From Desmodus rotundus (taxonomy: Eukaryota; Chordata; Mammalia; Chiroptera; Phyllostomidae), in assembly GCF_022682495.2 (NCBI RefSeq), contig NW_026527313.1, positions 620,001 to 684,000 of the forward strand: a DNA stretch of 64,000 bases, written 5' to 3'. Shown here piece after piece: positions 11,650-21,357 of the stretch. The notes beneath the pieces were generated by a model that was given only the letters and a program-made list of their open reading frames with translations, searched no databases and had not been told where the DNA came from. Position 1 is the stretch's first letter. Each line of letters starts with the position of its first letter. Made by a program: the position numbers and the translations under genes.

Positions 11650-12620
11650 CAGGCGTCCTGCGGGGGTCAGGGGACGGCTTGGGCACTCCCCGGGCGAGAG
11701 AGGGCGCCTGGGACCCGAGAGAGCCCCGGGGAGAGTCCGAGGCCTGGCCGCAGAGGCTGCCATTGCCTCCCCGGGCTCCTACCATGGGGCCTGACCGTGT
11801 TCGCCCGAGGCTCAGGTTCACCGCAGGTGAATGCCTTTTGCGGACGCCAAGGACAGGAGGTCGCCGATTCCCTCACAGAGGTGGGGGTTCGAGCTCTGGG
11901 GGACTGAGGTCGCAGCGGTCACACTCCATTTTTGGGTGGTTCCGCAGAGACTGGAGGGTTGAAGCGGCTGGGTCCAAGTCTGCCGCCTTGTGGCAGGTGG
12001 GGGCTTTGCAGGCGAAGCAAGGCTCTTAGCCTCCCGGGCGGGGCACAGGCCAGACTCCCCAAGGGAGAACCGGTCCTTGGTCGAGGGTCCCGCCCGCCCG
12101 CCCGGAACCGCTCCACCTGGCGCGGAACCGTGGCCGGCCCCTCTTCCAGGCACCAGGTCCCTAGTTCTTTCCTGGCACTCTGCCTCTGCGGGGGTGGGAG
12201 AGCTGCTGGGAAGTGTGGTCCACGGGAAAACGCGCGGTCCTCTGAGTGGCAGGGAGGGCCTCCGTTAACTCTGACACCAGCCCAGGGACCCTGTGGACCT
12301 GGCCTGATATCTCAAGGGGGGGGCACGTTGCCCGGAGGGATGCTCTTGGGGTGGGGCCTGCCTGCGCCTGCGCGGCCCCGCCTCTTGGCCCGAAACCACC
12401 CAGCCGCGGCTCGGAGAAAAGCCATCTCCTGGGGGCCTCCCCCCTGTTCTTCCATCCGTAAAGGGGGACCCCTTTACGGATGGAAGAACAGGGGGATCTT
12501 CGCAGTGGTGGGGACGGGACGGAGGGGTCTGCGGGTTTGCAGCCACGTAGGCCAGTTGCTCGCACCCCGGCCCCATGTGTCCCAGCTCCATGGACGAGGT
12601 GGGCCGCTTATGGCGGGATG
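11650..12620 (+). repeat. Unit 13, type A2
   Basis: Tags: 'gacggcttggg', 'cgaggctcagg', 'gtggcaggtgggg' (one G deleted, 971 bp), 'cctcccgggcgg', 'cctctgagtggc' (weakens the CTCF-like core at 12239-12252), 'ctcggagaaaag'. The deletion shifts frame and produces a 289-codon open frame at 11932-12801, shared with twin unit 44. Hairpin 12440-12495, perfect. Confidence 0.93.
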
Positions 12621-13590
12621 CAGGCGTCCTGCGGGGGTCAGGGGACGGCGTGGGCACTCCCCGGGCGAGAGAGGGCGCCTGGGACCCGAGAGAGCACCCG
12701 GGAAAATGCCCAGCCCTGGCCCCCGGGGCTCCAGTGGCCTCCCCAGGCTCCTGCCGTGGGGCCTGGTCCCGCTCACCTGGGCCCAGGTTCTCCGCAGGTG
12801 AATGCCTTTTGCGGACACCAGGGACCACAGGCCGCGGATCCCTTCACGGGCAGGGGGGGTTCGAGCTCTGTGGGACCCAGGTCGCAGCGCATACAGTCCC
12901 TTCTCGCAAAGTTCAGCCCAGATTTTAGAGAGTAGAAGCGTCTCGATCCAAGTTTTCCGCCTCGGGGCAGGGTGGGGCCGTTTGAGCCAAGAGAGACTCT
13001 TAGCCCCCCAGGCAGGTCTCAGGCACGAGACCCCCAGGGAGACCCGGTCCCTGGGCGAGGGTCCCGCCCGCCCGGGCCCGCCCCACCTGGCCCGGAACCG
13101 TGGCCGGCCCCTCTTCCCGGCCCCAGGTCCCTAGCTCTTCCCTGGCACTCTGCCTCTGGCGGGGTGGGAGACGGGCTGGCAAGTGTGGTCCACGGGAAAA
13201 CGCGCGGTCCTCTGGGTGGCAGGGAGGGCCTCCGTTAACTCTGACACCAGCCCAGGGACCCTGTGGACCTGGCCTGATATCTCAAGGGGGGGGCAGGTTG
13301 CCCGGAGGGATGCTCTTGGGGTGGGGCCTGCCTGCGCCTGCGCGGCCCCGCCTCTTGGCCCGAAACCACCCAGCCGCGGCTCGGACAAAAGCCATCTCCT
13401 GGGGGCCTCCCCCCTGTTCTTCCATCCGTAAAGGGGGACCCCTTTACGGATGGAAGAACAGGGGGATCTTCTCAGTGGCGGGGACGGGACGGAGGGTTCT
13501 GCGGGTTTGCAGCCACGTAGGCCAGTTCCTCGCACCCCGGCCCCATGTGTCCCAGCTCCATGGACGAGGTGGGCCGCTTATGGCGGGATG
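12621..13590 (+). repeat. Unit 14, type B2 (unit 9 lineage)
   Basis: Matches unit 9 through all its tags at an offset of 4,853 bp, evidence of a five-unit duplication. Hairpin 13410-13465, perfect. Confidence 0.93.
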
Positions 13591-14561
13591 CAGGCGTCCT
13601 GCGGGGGTCAGGGGACGGCGTGGGCATTCCCCGGGCGAGAGAGGGCGCCTGGGACCCGAGAGAGCCCCGGGGAGAGTCCGAGGCCTAGCCGCAGAGGCTG
13701 CCATTGCCTCCCCGGGCTCCTACCATGGGGCCTGACCGTGTTCGCCCGAGGCTCAGGTTCACCGCAGGTGAATGCCTTTTGCGGACGCCAAGGACAGGAG
13801 GTCGCCGATTCCCTCACAGAGGTGGGGGTTCGAGCTCTGGGGGACTGAGGTCGCAGCGGTCACACTCCATTTTTGGGTGGTTCCGCAGAGACTGGAGGGT
13901 TGAAGCGGCTGGGTCCAAGTCTGCCGCCTTGTGGCAGGGTGGGGGCTTTGCAGGCGAAGCAAGGCTCTTAGCCTCCCAGGCGGGGCACAGGCCAGACTCC
14001 CCAAGGGAGAACCGGTCCTTGGTCGAGGGTCCCGCCCGCCCGCCCGGAACCGCTCCACCTGGCGCGGAACCGTGGCCGGCCCCTCTTCCCGGCCCCAGGT
14101 CCCTAGCTCTTCCCTGGCACTCTGCCTCTGGCGGGGTGGGAGACGGGCTGGCAAGTGTGGTCCACGGGAAAACGCGCGGTCCTCTGGGTGGCAGGGAGGG
14201 CCTCCGTTAACTCTGACACCAGCCCAGGGACCCTGTGCACCTGGCCTGATATCTCAAGGGGGGGGCACGTTGCCCGGAGGGATGCTCTTGGGGTGGGGCC
14301 TGCTTGCGCCTGCGCGGCCCCGCCTCTTGGCCCGAAACCACCCAGCTGCGGCTCGGACAAAAGCCATCTCCTGGGGGCCTCCCCCCTGTCTTCCATCCGT
14401 AAAGGGGGACCCCTTTACGGATGGAAGAACAGGGGGATCTTCGCAGTGGTGGGGACGGGACGGAGGGGTCTGCGGGTTTGCAGCCACGTAGGCCAGTTGC
14501 TCGCACCCCGGCCCCATGTGTCCCAGCTCCATGGACGAGGTGGGCCGCTTATGGCGGGATG
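13591..14561 (+). repeat. Unit 15, A/B hybrid, damaged hairpin
   Basis: A-type to 'cacctggcgcgg', B-type from 'ttcccgg'; the switch lies in 14065-14089, a different place from unit 12. Tags: 'gggcattcccc', 'aggcctagccgc', 'cgaggctcagg', 'cccagctgcgg'. Hairpin 14382-14436 lacks one T in the left arm ('ctgtcttcc'). Relatives: units 40 and 46. Confidence 0.92.
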
Positions 14562-15533
14562 CAGGCGTCCTGCGGGGGTCAGGGGACGGCGTGGGCACTC
14601 CCCGGGCGAGACAGGGCGCCTGGGACCCGAGAGAGCCCCGGGGAGAGTCCGAGGCCTGGCCGCAGAGGCTGCCATTGCCTCCCCGGGCTCCTACCATGGG
14701 GCCTGACCGTGTTCGCCCGAGGCCCAGGTTCACCGCAGGTGAATGCCTTTTGCGGACGCCAAGGACAGGAGGTCGCCGATTCCCTCACAGAGGTGGGGGT
14801 TCGAGCTCTGGGGGACTGAGGTCGCAGCGGTCACACTCCATTTTTGGGTGGTTCCGCAGAGACTGGAGGGTTGAAGCGGCTGGGTCCAAGTCTGCCGCCT
14901 TGTGGCAGAGTGGGGGCTTTGCAGGCGAAGCAAGGCTCTTAGCCTCCCAGGCCGGGCACAGGCCAGACTCCCCAAGGGAGAACCGGTCCTTGGTCGAGGG
15001 TCCCGCCCGCCCGCCCGGAACCGCTCCACCTGGCGCGGAACCGTGGCCGGCCCCTCTTCCAGGCACCAGGTCCCTAGTTCTTTCCTGGCACTCTGCCTCT
15101 GCGGGGGTGGGAGAGCTGCTGGGAAGTGTGGTCCACGGGAAAAAGCGCTGTCCTGTGGGTGGCAGGGAGGGCCTCCGTTAACTCTGACACCAGCCCAGGG
15201 ACCCTGTGGACCTGGCCTGATATCTCAAGAGGGGTGCACGTTGCCCGGAGGGATGCTCTTGGGGTGGGGCCTGCTTGCGCCTGCGCGGCCCCGCCTCTTG
15301 GCCCGAAACCACCCAGCCGCGGCTCGGACAAAAGCCATCTCCTGGGGGCCTCCCCCCTGTTCTTCCATCCGTAAAGGGGGACCCCTTTACGGATGGAAGA
15401 ACAGGGGGATCTTCGCAGTGGTGGGGACGGGACGGAGGGGTCCGCGGGTTTGCAGACACGTAGGCCAGTTGCTCGCACCCCGGCCCCATGTGTCCCAGCT
15501 CCATGGACGAGGTGGGCCGCTTATGGCGGGATG
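14562..15533 (+). repeat. Unit 16, type A1
   Basis: Tags: 'gcgagacaggg', 'tggcagagtggg', 'aagaggggtgcacg', 'ggtccgcggg', 'gcagacacg'. Hairpin 15353-15408, perfect. Relatives: units 41 and 47. Confidence 0.92.
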
Positions 15534-16501
15534 CAGGCGTCCTGCGGGGGTCAGGGGACGGCGTGGGCACTCCCCGGGCGAGAGAGGGCGCCTGGGACCC
15601 GAGAGAGCACCCGGGAAAATGCCCAGCCCTGGCCCCCGGGGCTCCAGTGGCCTCCCCAGGCTCCTGCCGTGGGGCCTGGTCCCGCTCACCTGGGCCCAGG
15701 TTCTCCGCAGGTGAATGCCTTTTGCGGACACCAGGGACCACAGGCCGCGGATCCCTTCACGGGCAGGGGGGGTTCGAGCTCTGTGGGACTCAGGTCGCAG
15801 CGCACACAGTCCCTTCTCGCAATGTTCGCCCAGACTTTAGAGAGTAGAAGCGTCTCGGTCCAAGTTTGCCGCCTCGGGGCAGGGTGGGGCCGTTTGAGCC
15901 AAGAGAGACTCTTAGCCCCCCAGGCAGGTCTCAGGCCCGAGACCCCCAGGGAGACCCGGTCCCTGGGCGTGGGTCCGGCCGCCCGGGCCCGCCCCATCCT
16001 GGCCCGGAACCGTGGCCGGCCCCTCTTCCCGGCCCCAGGTCCCTAGCTCTTCCCTGGCACTCTGCCTCTGGCGGGGTGGGAGACGGGCTGGCAAGTGTGG
16101 TCCACGGGAAAACGCGCGGTCCTCTGGGTGGCAGGGAGGGCCTCCGTTAACTCTGACACCAGCCCAGGGACCCTGTGCACCTGGCCTGATATCTCAAGGG
16201 GGGGGCACGTTGCCCGGAGGGATGCTCTTGGGGTGGGGCCTGCTTGCGCCTGCGCGGCCCCGCCTCTTGGCCCGAAACCACCCAGCTGCGGCTCGGACAA
16301 AAGCCATCTCCTGGGGGCCTCCCCCCTGTTCTTCCATCCGTAAAGGGGGACCCCTTACGGATGGAAGAACAGGGGGATCTTCGCAGTGGTGGGGACGGGA
16401 CGGAGGGGTCTGCGGGTTTGCAGCCACGTAGGCCAGTTGCTCGCACCCCGGCCCCATGTGTCCCAGCTCCATGGACGAGGTGGGCCGCTTATGGCGGGAT
16501 G
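15534..16501 (+). repeat. Unit 17, type B1, damaged hairpin
   Basis: 968 bp. Tags: 'gggactcagg', 'cgcaatgttcgcc', 'ggccgcccg', 'cccagctgcgg'. Hairpin 16322-16376 lacks one T in the right arm. Twin of unit 48; unit 42 shares its first half. Confidence 0.92.
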
Positions 16502-17091
16502 CAGGCGTCCTGCGGGGGTCAGGGGACGGCGTGGGCACTCCCCGGGCGAGAGAGGGCGCCTGGGACCCGAGAGAGCCCCGGGGAGAGTCCGAGGCCTGGC
16601 CGCAGAGGCTGCCATTGCCTCCCCAGGCTCCTACCATGGGGCCTGACCGTGTTCGCCCGAGGCCCAGGTTCACCGCAGGTGAATGCCTTTTGCGGACGCC
16701 AAGGACAGGAGGTCGCCGATTCCCTCACAGAGGTGGGGGTTCGAGCTCTGGGGGACTGAGGTCGCAGCGGTCACACTCCATTTTTGGGTGGTTCCGCAGA
16801 GACTGGAGGGTTGAAGCGGCTGGGTCCAAGTCTGCCGCCTTGTGGCAGGGTGGGGGCTTTGCAGGCGAAGCAAGGCTCTTAGCCTCCCAGGCGGGGCACA
16901 GGCCAGACTCCCCAAGGGAGAACCGGTCCTTGGTCGAGGGTCCCGCCCGCCCGCCCGGAACCGCTCCACCTGGCGCGGAACCGTGGCCGGCCCCTCTTCC
17001 AGGCACCAGGTCCCTAGTTCTTTCCTGGCACTCTGCCTCTGCGGGGGTGGGAGAGCTGCTGGGAAGTGTGGTCCACGGGAAAACGCGCGGT

Positions 17092-17105
17092 CCTCTGGGT
17101 GGCAG
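17092..17105 (+). promoter_or_regulatory. CTCF-like core motif (representative copy)
   Basis: 'cctctgggtggcag' agrees with the CTCF core CCASYAGRKGGCRS at 12 of 14 positions, with T for A at position 3 and G for A at position 6. It lies about 590 bp into every unit and always on the same strand. A1 units have 'cctgtgggtggcag', which keeps the same score. Units 13 and 44 (12239-12252 and the equivalent) and unit 27 (25830-25843) change the normally near-invariant G at position 7. This is a motif match only; flanking positions and binding are untested. Confidence 0.4.
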
Positions 17106-17168
17106 GGAGGGCCTCCGTTAACTCTGACACCAGCCCAGGGACCCTGTGGACCTGGCCTGATATCTCAA

Positions 17169-17176
17169 GGGGGGGG
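17169..17176. other. Variable G-run following 'gatatctcaa' (representative copy)
   Basis: This run of eight G is the most variable short tract in the unit. Forms seen include eight G, seven G (units 8, 38), and interruptions at different places: agggggg (A1), ggaggggg (units 4, 34), gggagggg (units 25, 54, 58, 64), gcgggggg (units 19, 21, 23, 50, 52, 62), tggggggg (units 20, 51) and aggggtg (units 10, 16, 30, 41, 47). The forms track unit lineage and serve as tags. Confidence 0.8.
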
Positions 17177-17215
17177 CACGTTGCCCGGAGGGATGCTCTT
17201 GGGGTGGGGCCTGCC

Positions 17216-17226
17216 TGCGCCTGCGC
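17216..17226. promoter_or_regulatory. NRF1-like motif (representative copy)
   Basis: 'tgcgcctgcgc' differs from the palindromic NRF1 consensus TGCGCATGCGC at the central base only. It is 2 bp upstream of a GC box and present in nearly all units. Units 2 and 32 have 'tgctcctgcgc' and units 1 and 31 'tgggcctgcgt', both weaker. Typical of CpG-island promoters in vertebrates; activity here is inferred, not shown. Confidence 0.4.
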
Positions 17227-17228
17227 GG

Positions 17229-17237
17229 CCCCGCCTC
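17229..17237 (-). promoter_or_regulatory. GC box (Sp1/KLF-type), representative copy
   Basis: 'ccccgcctc', reading gaggcgggg on the minus strand, matches the Sp1/KLF GC-box core. It sits in each unit between the NRF1-like motif and the palindrome. It is lost in units 1 and 31 ('cccagcctc') and altered in unit 62 ('cctcgcctc', 59946-59954). No TATA element is visible nearby, so any promoter would be of the CpG-island class. Confidence 0.45.
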
Positions 17238-17292
17238 TTGGCCCGAAACCACCCAGCCGCGGCTCGGACAAAAGCCATCTCCTGGGGGCCTC

Positions 17293-17348
17293 CCCCCTGT
17301 TCTTCCATCCGTAAAGGGGGACCCCTTTACGGATGGAAGAACAGGGGG
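17293..17348. repeat. Representative 27-bp-arm palindrome (hairpin/cruciform motif), one per unit
   Basis: Left arm 17293-17319, two-base centre 'ga' 17320-17321, right arm 17322-17348. The arms are perfectly complementary over 27 bp; the inner sequence is 'ccgtaaagggg' / 'cccctttacgg'. Such a sequence could extrude as a cruciform in DNA or fold as a ~26-bp stem in RNA read from either strand. It occurs once in every unit about 792-847 bp from the unit start. By reading, about 55 of 66 copies are perfect; the rest have one or two changes noted in their unit entries. It is part of the 3' block shared by A and B families. No terminator role is implied: there is no T-run after it and the context is not bacterial. 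Confidence 0.95.
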
Positions 17349-17362
17349 ATCTTCGCAGTGGT

Positions 17363-17388
17363 GGGGACGGGACGGAGGGGTCTGCGGG
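17363..17388 (+). other. Representative G-quadruplex motif beside the palindrome
   Basis: Four G-runs with loops of 2, 5 and 5 bases: GGGG-AC-GGG-ACGGA-GGGG-TCTGC-GGG. It starts 14 bp after the palindrome and recurs in nearly every unit. Units with 'ggttggg' keep a three-G first run. Units 1 and 31 have 'ctgctgg' in place of the last run, which breaks the motif. Folding is predicted from the pattern only. Confidence 0.75.
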
Positions 17389-17462
17389 TTTGCAGCCACG
17401 TAGGCCAGTTGCTCGCACCCCGGCCCCATGTGTCCCAGCTCCATGGACGAGGTGGGCCGCTT

Positions 17463-17469
17463 ATGGCGG
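17463..17469 (+). promoter_or_regulatory. YY1-like core at unit boundary (representative copy)
   Basis: 'atggcgg' is the core of the YY1 consensus AAnATGGCGGC, found at the end of nearly every unit 4-5 bp before the next begins. The core is broken to 'attgcgg' at the ends of units 19, 23, 50 and 62 (18433, 22317, 48528, 60180) and to 'atggctg' at the ends of units 11 and 42 (10668, 40762). A seven-base core match is weak alone; its fixed position in a tandem array is what makes it notable. Confidence 0.35.
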
Positions 17470-17473
17470 GATG

Positions 17474-18443
17474 CAGGCGTCCTGCGGGGGTCAGGGGACG
17501 GCGTGGGCACTCCCCGGGCGAGAGAGGGCGCCTGGGACCCGAGAGAGCACCCGGGAAAATGCCCAGCCCTGGCCCCCGGGGCTCCAGTGGCCTCCCCAGG
17601 CTCCTGCCGTGGGGCCTGGTCCCGCTCACCTGGGCCCAGGTTCTCCGCAGGTGAATGCCTTTTGCGGACACCAGGGACCACAGGCCGCGGATCCCTTCAC
17701 GGGCAGGGGGGGTTCGAGCTCTGTGGGACCCAGGTCGCAGCGCACACAGTCCCTTCTCGCAAAGTTCAGCCCAGACTTTAGAGAGTAGAAGCGTCTCGGT
17801 CCAAGTTTTCCGCCTCGGGGCAGGGTGGGGCCGTTTGAGCCAAGAGAGACTCTTAGCCCCCCAGGCAGGTCTCAGGCCCGAGACCCCCAGGGAGACCCGG
17901 TCCCTGGGCGTGGGTCCCGCCCGCCCGGGCCCGCCCCACCTGGCCCGGAACCGTGGCCGGCCCCTCTTCCCGGCCCCAGGTCCCTAGCTCTTCCCTGGCA
18001 CTCTGCCTCTGGCGGGGTGGGAGACGGGCTGGCAAGTGTGGTCCACGGGAAAACGCGCGGTCCTCTGGGTGGCAGGGAGGGCCTCCGTTAACTCTGACAC
18101 CAGCCCAGGGACCCTGTGGACCTGACCTGATATCTCAAGCGGGGGGCACGTTGCCCGGAGGGATGCTCTTGTGGTGGGGCCTGCCTGCGCCTGCGCGGCC
18201 CCGCCTCTTGGCCCGAAACCACCCAGCCGCGGCTCCGACAAAAGCCATCTCCTGGGGGCCTCCCCCCTGTTCTTCCATCCGTAAAGGGGGACCCCTTTAC
18301 GGATGGAAGAACAGGGGGATCTTCGCAGTGGTGGGGACGGGACGGAGGGGTCTGCGGGTTTGCAGCCACGTAGGCCAGTTGCTGGCACCCCGGCCCCATG
18401 TGTCCCACCTCCATGGACGAGGTGGGCCGCTTATTGCGGGATG
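17474..18443 (+). repeat. Unit 19, type B2
   Basis: Tags of a dimer-domain sublineage: 'gacctgacctg', 'caagcggggggc', 'cttgtggtgggg', 'ggctccgac', 'gttgctggcacc'. Private: 'tcccacctcc'. YY1-like core lost ('attgcgg', 18433-18439). Hairpin 18263-18318, perfect. Twin of unit 50. Confidence 0.93.
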
Positions 18444-19415
18444 CAGGCGTCCTGCGGGGGTCAGGGGACGGCGTGGGCACTCCCCGGGCGAGAGAGGGCG
18501 CCTGGGACCCGAGAGAGCCCCGGGGAGAGTCCGAGGCCTGGCCGCAGAGGCAGCCATTGCCTCCCCGGGCTCCTACCATGGGGCCTGACCGTGTTCGCCC
18601 GAGGCCCAGGTTCACCGCAGGTGAATGCCTTTTGCGGACGCCAAGGACAGGAGGTCTCCGATTCCCTCACAGAGGTGGGGGTTCGAGCTCTGGGGGACTG
18701 AGGTCGCAGCGGTCACACTCCATTTTTGGGTGGTTCCGCAGAGACTGGAGGGTTGAAGCGGCTGGGTCCAAGTCTGCCGCCTTGTGGCAGGGTGGGGGCT
18801 TTGCAGGCGAAGCAAGGCTCTTAGCCTCCCAGGCGGGGCACAGGCCAGACTCCCCAAGGGAGAACCGGTCCTTGGTCGAGGGTCCCGCCCGCCCGCCCGG
18901 AACCGCTCCACCTGGCGCGGAACCGTGGCCGGCCCCTCTTCCAGGCACCAGGTCCCTAGTTCTTTCCTGGCACTCTGCCTCTGCGGGGGTGGGAGAGCTG
19001 CTGGGAAGTGTGGTCCACGGGAAAACGCGCGGTCCTCTGGGTGGCAGGGAGGGCCTCCGTTAACTATGACACCAGCCCAGGGACCCTGTGGACCTGGCCT
19101 GATATCTCAATGGGGGGGCACGTTGCCCGGAGGGATGCTCTTGGGGTGGGGCCTGCCTGCGCCTGCGCGGCCCCGCCTCTTGGCCCGAAACCACCCAGCC
19201 GCGGCTCGGACAAAAGCCATCTCCTGGGGGCCTCCCCCCTGTTCTTCCATCCGTAAAGGGGGACCCCTTTACGGATGGAAGAACAGGGGGATCTTCGCAG
19301 TGGTTGGGACGGGACGGAGGGGTCTGCGGTTTTGCAGCCACGTAGGCCAGTTGCTCGCACCCCGGCCCCATGTGTCCCAGCTCCATGGACGAGGTGGGCC
19401 GCTTATGGCGGGATG
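18444..19415 (+). repeat. Unit 20, type A2
   Basis: Rich in single changes, mostly G to T or C to A: 'ggtctccg', 'taactatgac', 'ctcaatggggg', 'gtggttggg', 'gcggttttgc'; also 'gaggcagccattg'. Hairpin 19235-19290, perfect. Twin unit 51 has all but the first. Confidence 0.93.
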
Positions 19416-20385
19416 CAGGCGTCCTGCGGGGGTCAGGGGACGGCGTGGGCACTCCCCGGGCGAGAGAGGGCGCCTGGGACCCGAGAGAGCACCCGGGAAA
19501 ATGCCCAGCCCTGGCCCCCGGGGCTCCAGTGGCCTCCCCAGGCTCCTGCCGTGGGGCCTGGTCCCGCTCACCTGGGCCCAGGTTCTCCGCAGGTGAATGC
19601 CTTTTGCGGACACCAGGGACCACAGGCCGCGGATCCCTTCACGGGCAGGGGGGGTTCGAGCTCTGTGGGACCCAGGTCGCAGCGCACACAGTCCCTTCTC
19701 GCAAAGTTCAGCCCAGACTTTAGAGAGTAGAAGCGTCTCGGTCCAAGTTTTCCGCCTCGGGGCAGGGTGGGGCCGTTTGAGCCAAGAGAGACTCTTAGCC
19801 CCCCAGGCAGGTCTCAGGCCCGAGACCCCCAGGGAGACCCGGTCCCTGGGCGTGGGTCCCGCCCGCCCGGGCCCGCCCCACCTGGCCCGGAACCGTGGCC
19901 GGCCCCTCTTCCCGGCCCCAGGTCCCTAGCTCTTCCCTGGCACTCTGCCTCTGGCGGGGTGGGAGACGGGCTGGGAAGTGTGGTCCACGGGAAAACGCGC
20001 GGTCCTCTGGGTGGCAGGGAGGGCCTCCGTTAACTCTGACACCAGCCCAGGGACCCTGTGGACCTGACCTGATATCTCAAGCGGGGGGCACGTTGCCCGG
20101 AGGGATGCTCTTGTGGTGGGGCCTGCCTGCGCCTGCGCGGCCCCGCCTCTTGGCCCGAAACCACCCAGCCGCGGCTCCGACAAAAGCCATCTCCTGGGGG
20201 CCTCCCCCCTGTTCTTCCATCCGTAAAGGGGGACCCCTTTACGGATGGAAGAACAGGGGGATCTTCGCAGTGGTGGGGACGGGACGGAGGGGTCTGCGGG
20301 TTTGCAGCCACGTAGGCCAGTTGCTGGCACCCCGGCCCCATGTGTCCCAGCTCCATGGACGAGGTGGGCCGCTTATGGCGGGATG
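19416..20385 (+). repeat. Unit 21, type B2
   Basis: Unit 19 sublineage tags plus 'gggctgggaagtg' (an A-like base). YY1-like core intact. Hairpin 20205-20260, perfect. Twin of unit 52. Confidence 0.93.
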
Positions 20386-21357
20386 CAGGCGTCCTGCGGG
20401 GGTCAGGGGACGGCGTGGGCACTCCACGGGCGAGAGAGGGCGCCTGGGACCCGAGAGAGCCCCGGGGAGAGTCCGAGGCCTGGCCGCAGAGGCTGCCATT
20501 GCCTCCCCGGGCTCCTACCATGGGGCCTGACCGTGTTCGCCCGAGGCCCAGGTTCACCGCAGGTGAATGCCTTTTGCGGACGCCAAGGACAGGAGGTCGC
20601 CGATTCCCTCACAGAGGTGGGGGTTCGAGCTCTGGGGGACTGAGGTCGCAGCGGTCACACTCCATTTTTGGGTGGTTCCGCAGAGACTGGAGGGTTGAAG
20701 CGGCTGGGTCCAAGTCTGCCGCCTTGTGGCAGGGTGGGGGCTTTGCAGGCGAAGCAAGGCTCTTAGCCTCCCAGGCGGGGCACAGGCCAGACTCCCCAAG
20801 GGAGAACCGGTCCTTGGTCGAGGGTCCCGCCCGCCCGCCCGGAACCGCTCCACCTGGCGCGGAACCGTGGCCGGCCCCTCTTCCAGGCACCAGGTCCCTA
20901 GTTCTTTCCTGGCACTCTGCCTCTGCGGGGGTGGGAGAGCTGCTGGGAAGTGTGGTCCACGGGAAAACGCGCGGTCCTCTGGGTGGCAGGGAGGGCCTCC
21001 GTTAACTCTGACACCAGCCCAGGGACCCTGTGGACCTGGCCTGATATCTCAAGGGGGGGGCACGTTGCCCGGAGGGATGCTCTTGGGGTGGGGCCTGCCT
21101 GCGCCTGCGCGGCCCCGCCTCTTGGCCCGAAACCACCCAGCCGCGGCTCGGACAAAAGCCATCTCCTGGGGGCCTCCCCCCTGTTCTTCCATCCGTAAAG
21201 GGGGACCCCTTTACGGATGGAAGAACAGGGGGATCTTCGCAGTGGTTGGGACGGGACGGAGGGGTCTGCGGGTTTGCAGCCACGTAGGCCAGTTGCTCGC
21301 ACCCCGGCCCCATGTGTCCCAGCTCCATGGACGAGGTGGGCCGCTTATGGCGGGATG
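20386..21357 (+). repeat. Unit 22, type A2
   Basis: Tags: 'cactccacgggcg' and 'gtggttggg'. Hairpin 21177-21232, perfect. Twin of unit 53. Confidence 0.93.

Larger units (their letters stand above)
16502..17473 (+). repeat. Unit 18, type A2, close to the A2 consensus
   Basis: Only clear tag is 'cctccccaggctcctacc' where other A units have 'ccccgggctcc', a B-like base in the A-specific region. Hairpin 17293-17348, perfect. Used here as the reference unit for motif positions. Start of the regular dimer domain. Confidence 0.93.

Noticed and set aside
11932..12801. 289-codon open frame
   Set aside because: Produced by a one-base deletion in unit 13 (shared with unit 44). Frame is not conserved between units, so it is not a coding region.
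17293..17348. Palindrome as a bacterial rho-independent terminator or as a CRISPR repeat
   Set aside because: No T-run follows, the repeat spacing is 971 bp with no spacer variation, and the sequence context is not prokaryotic.
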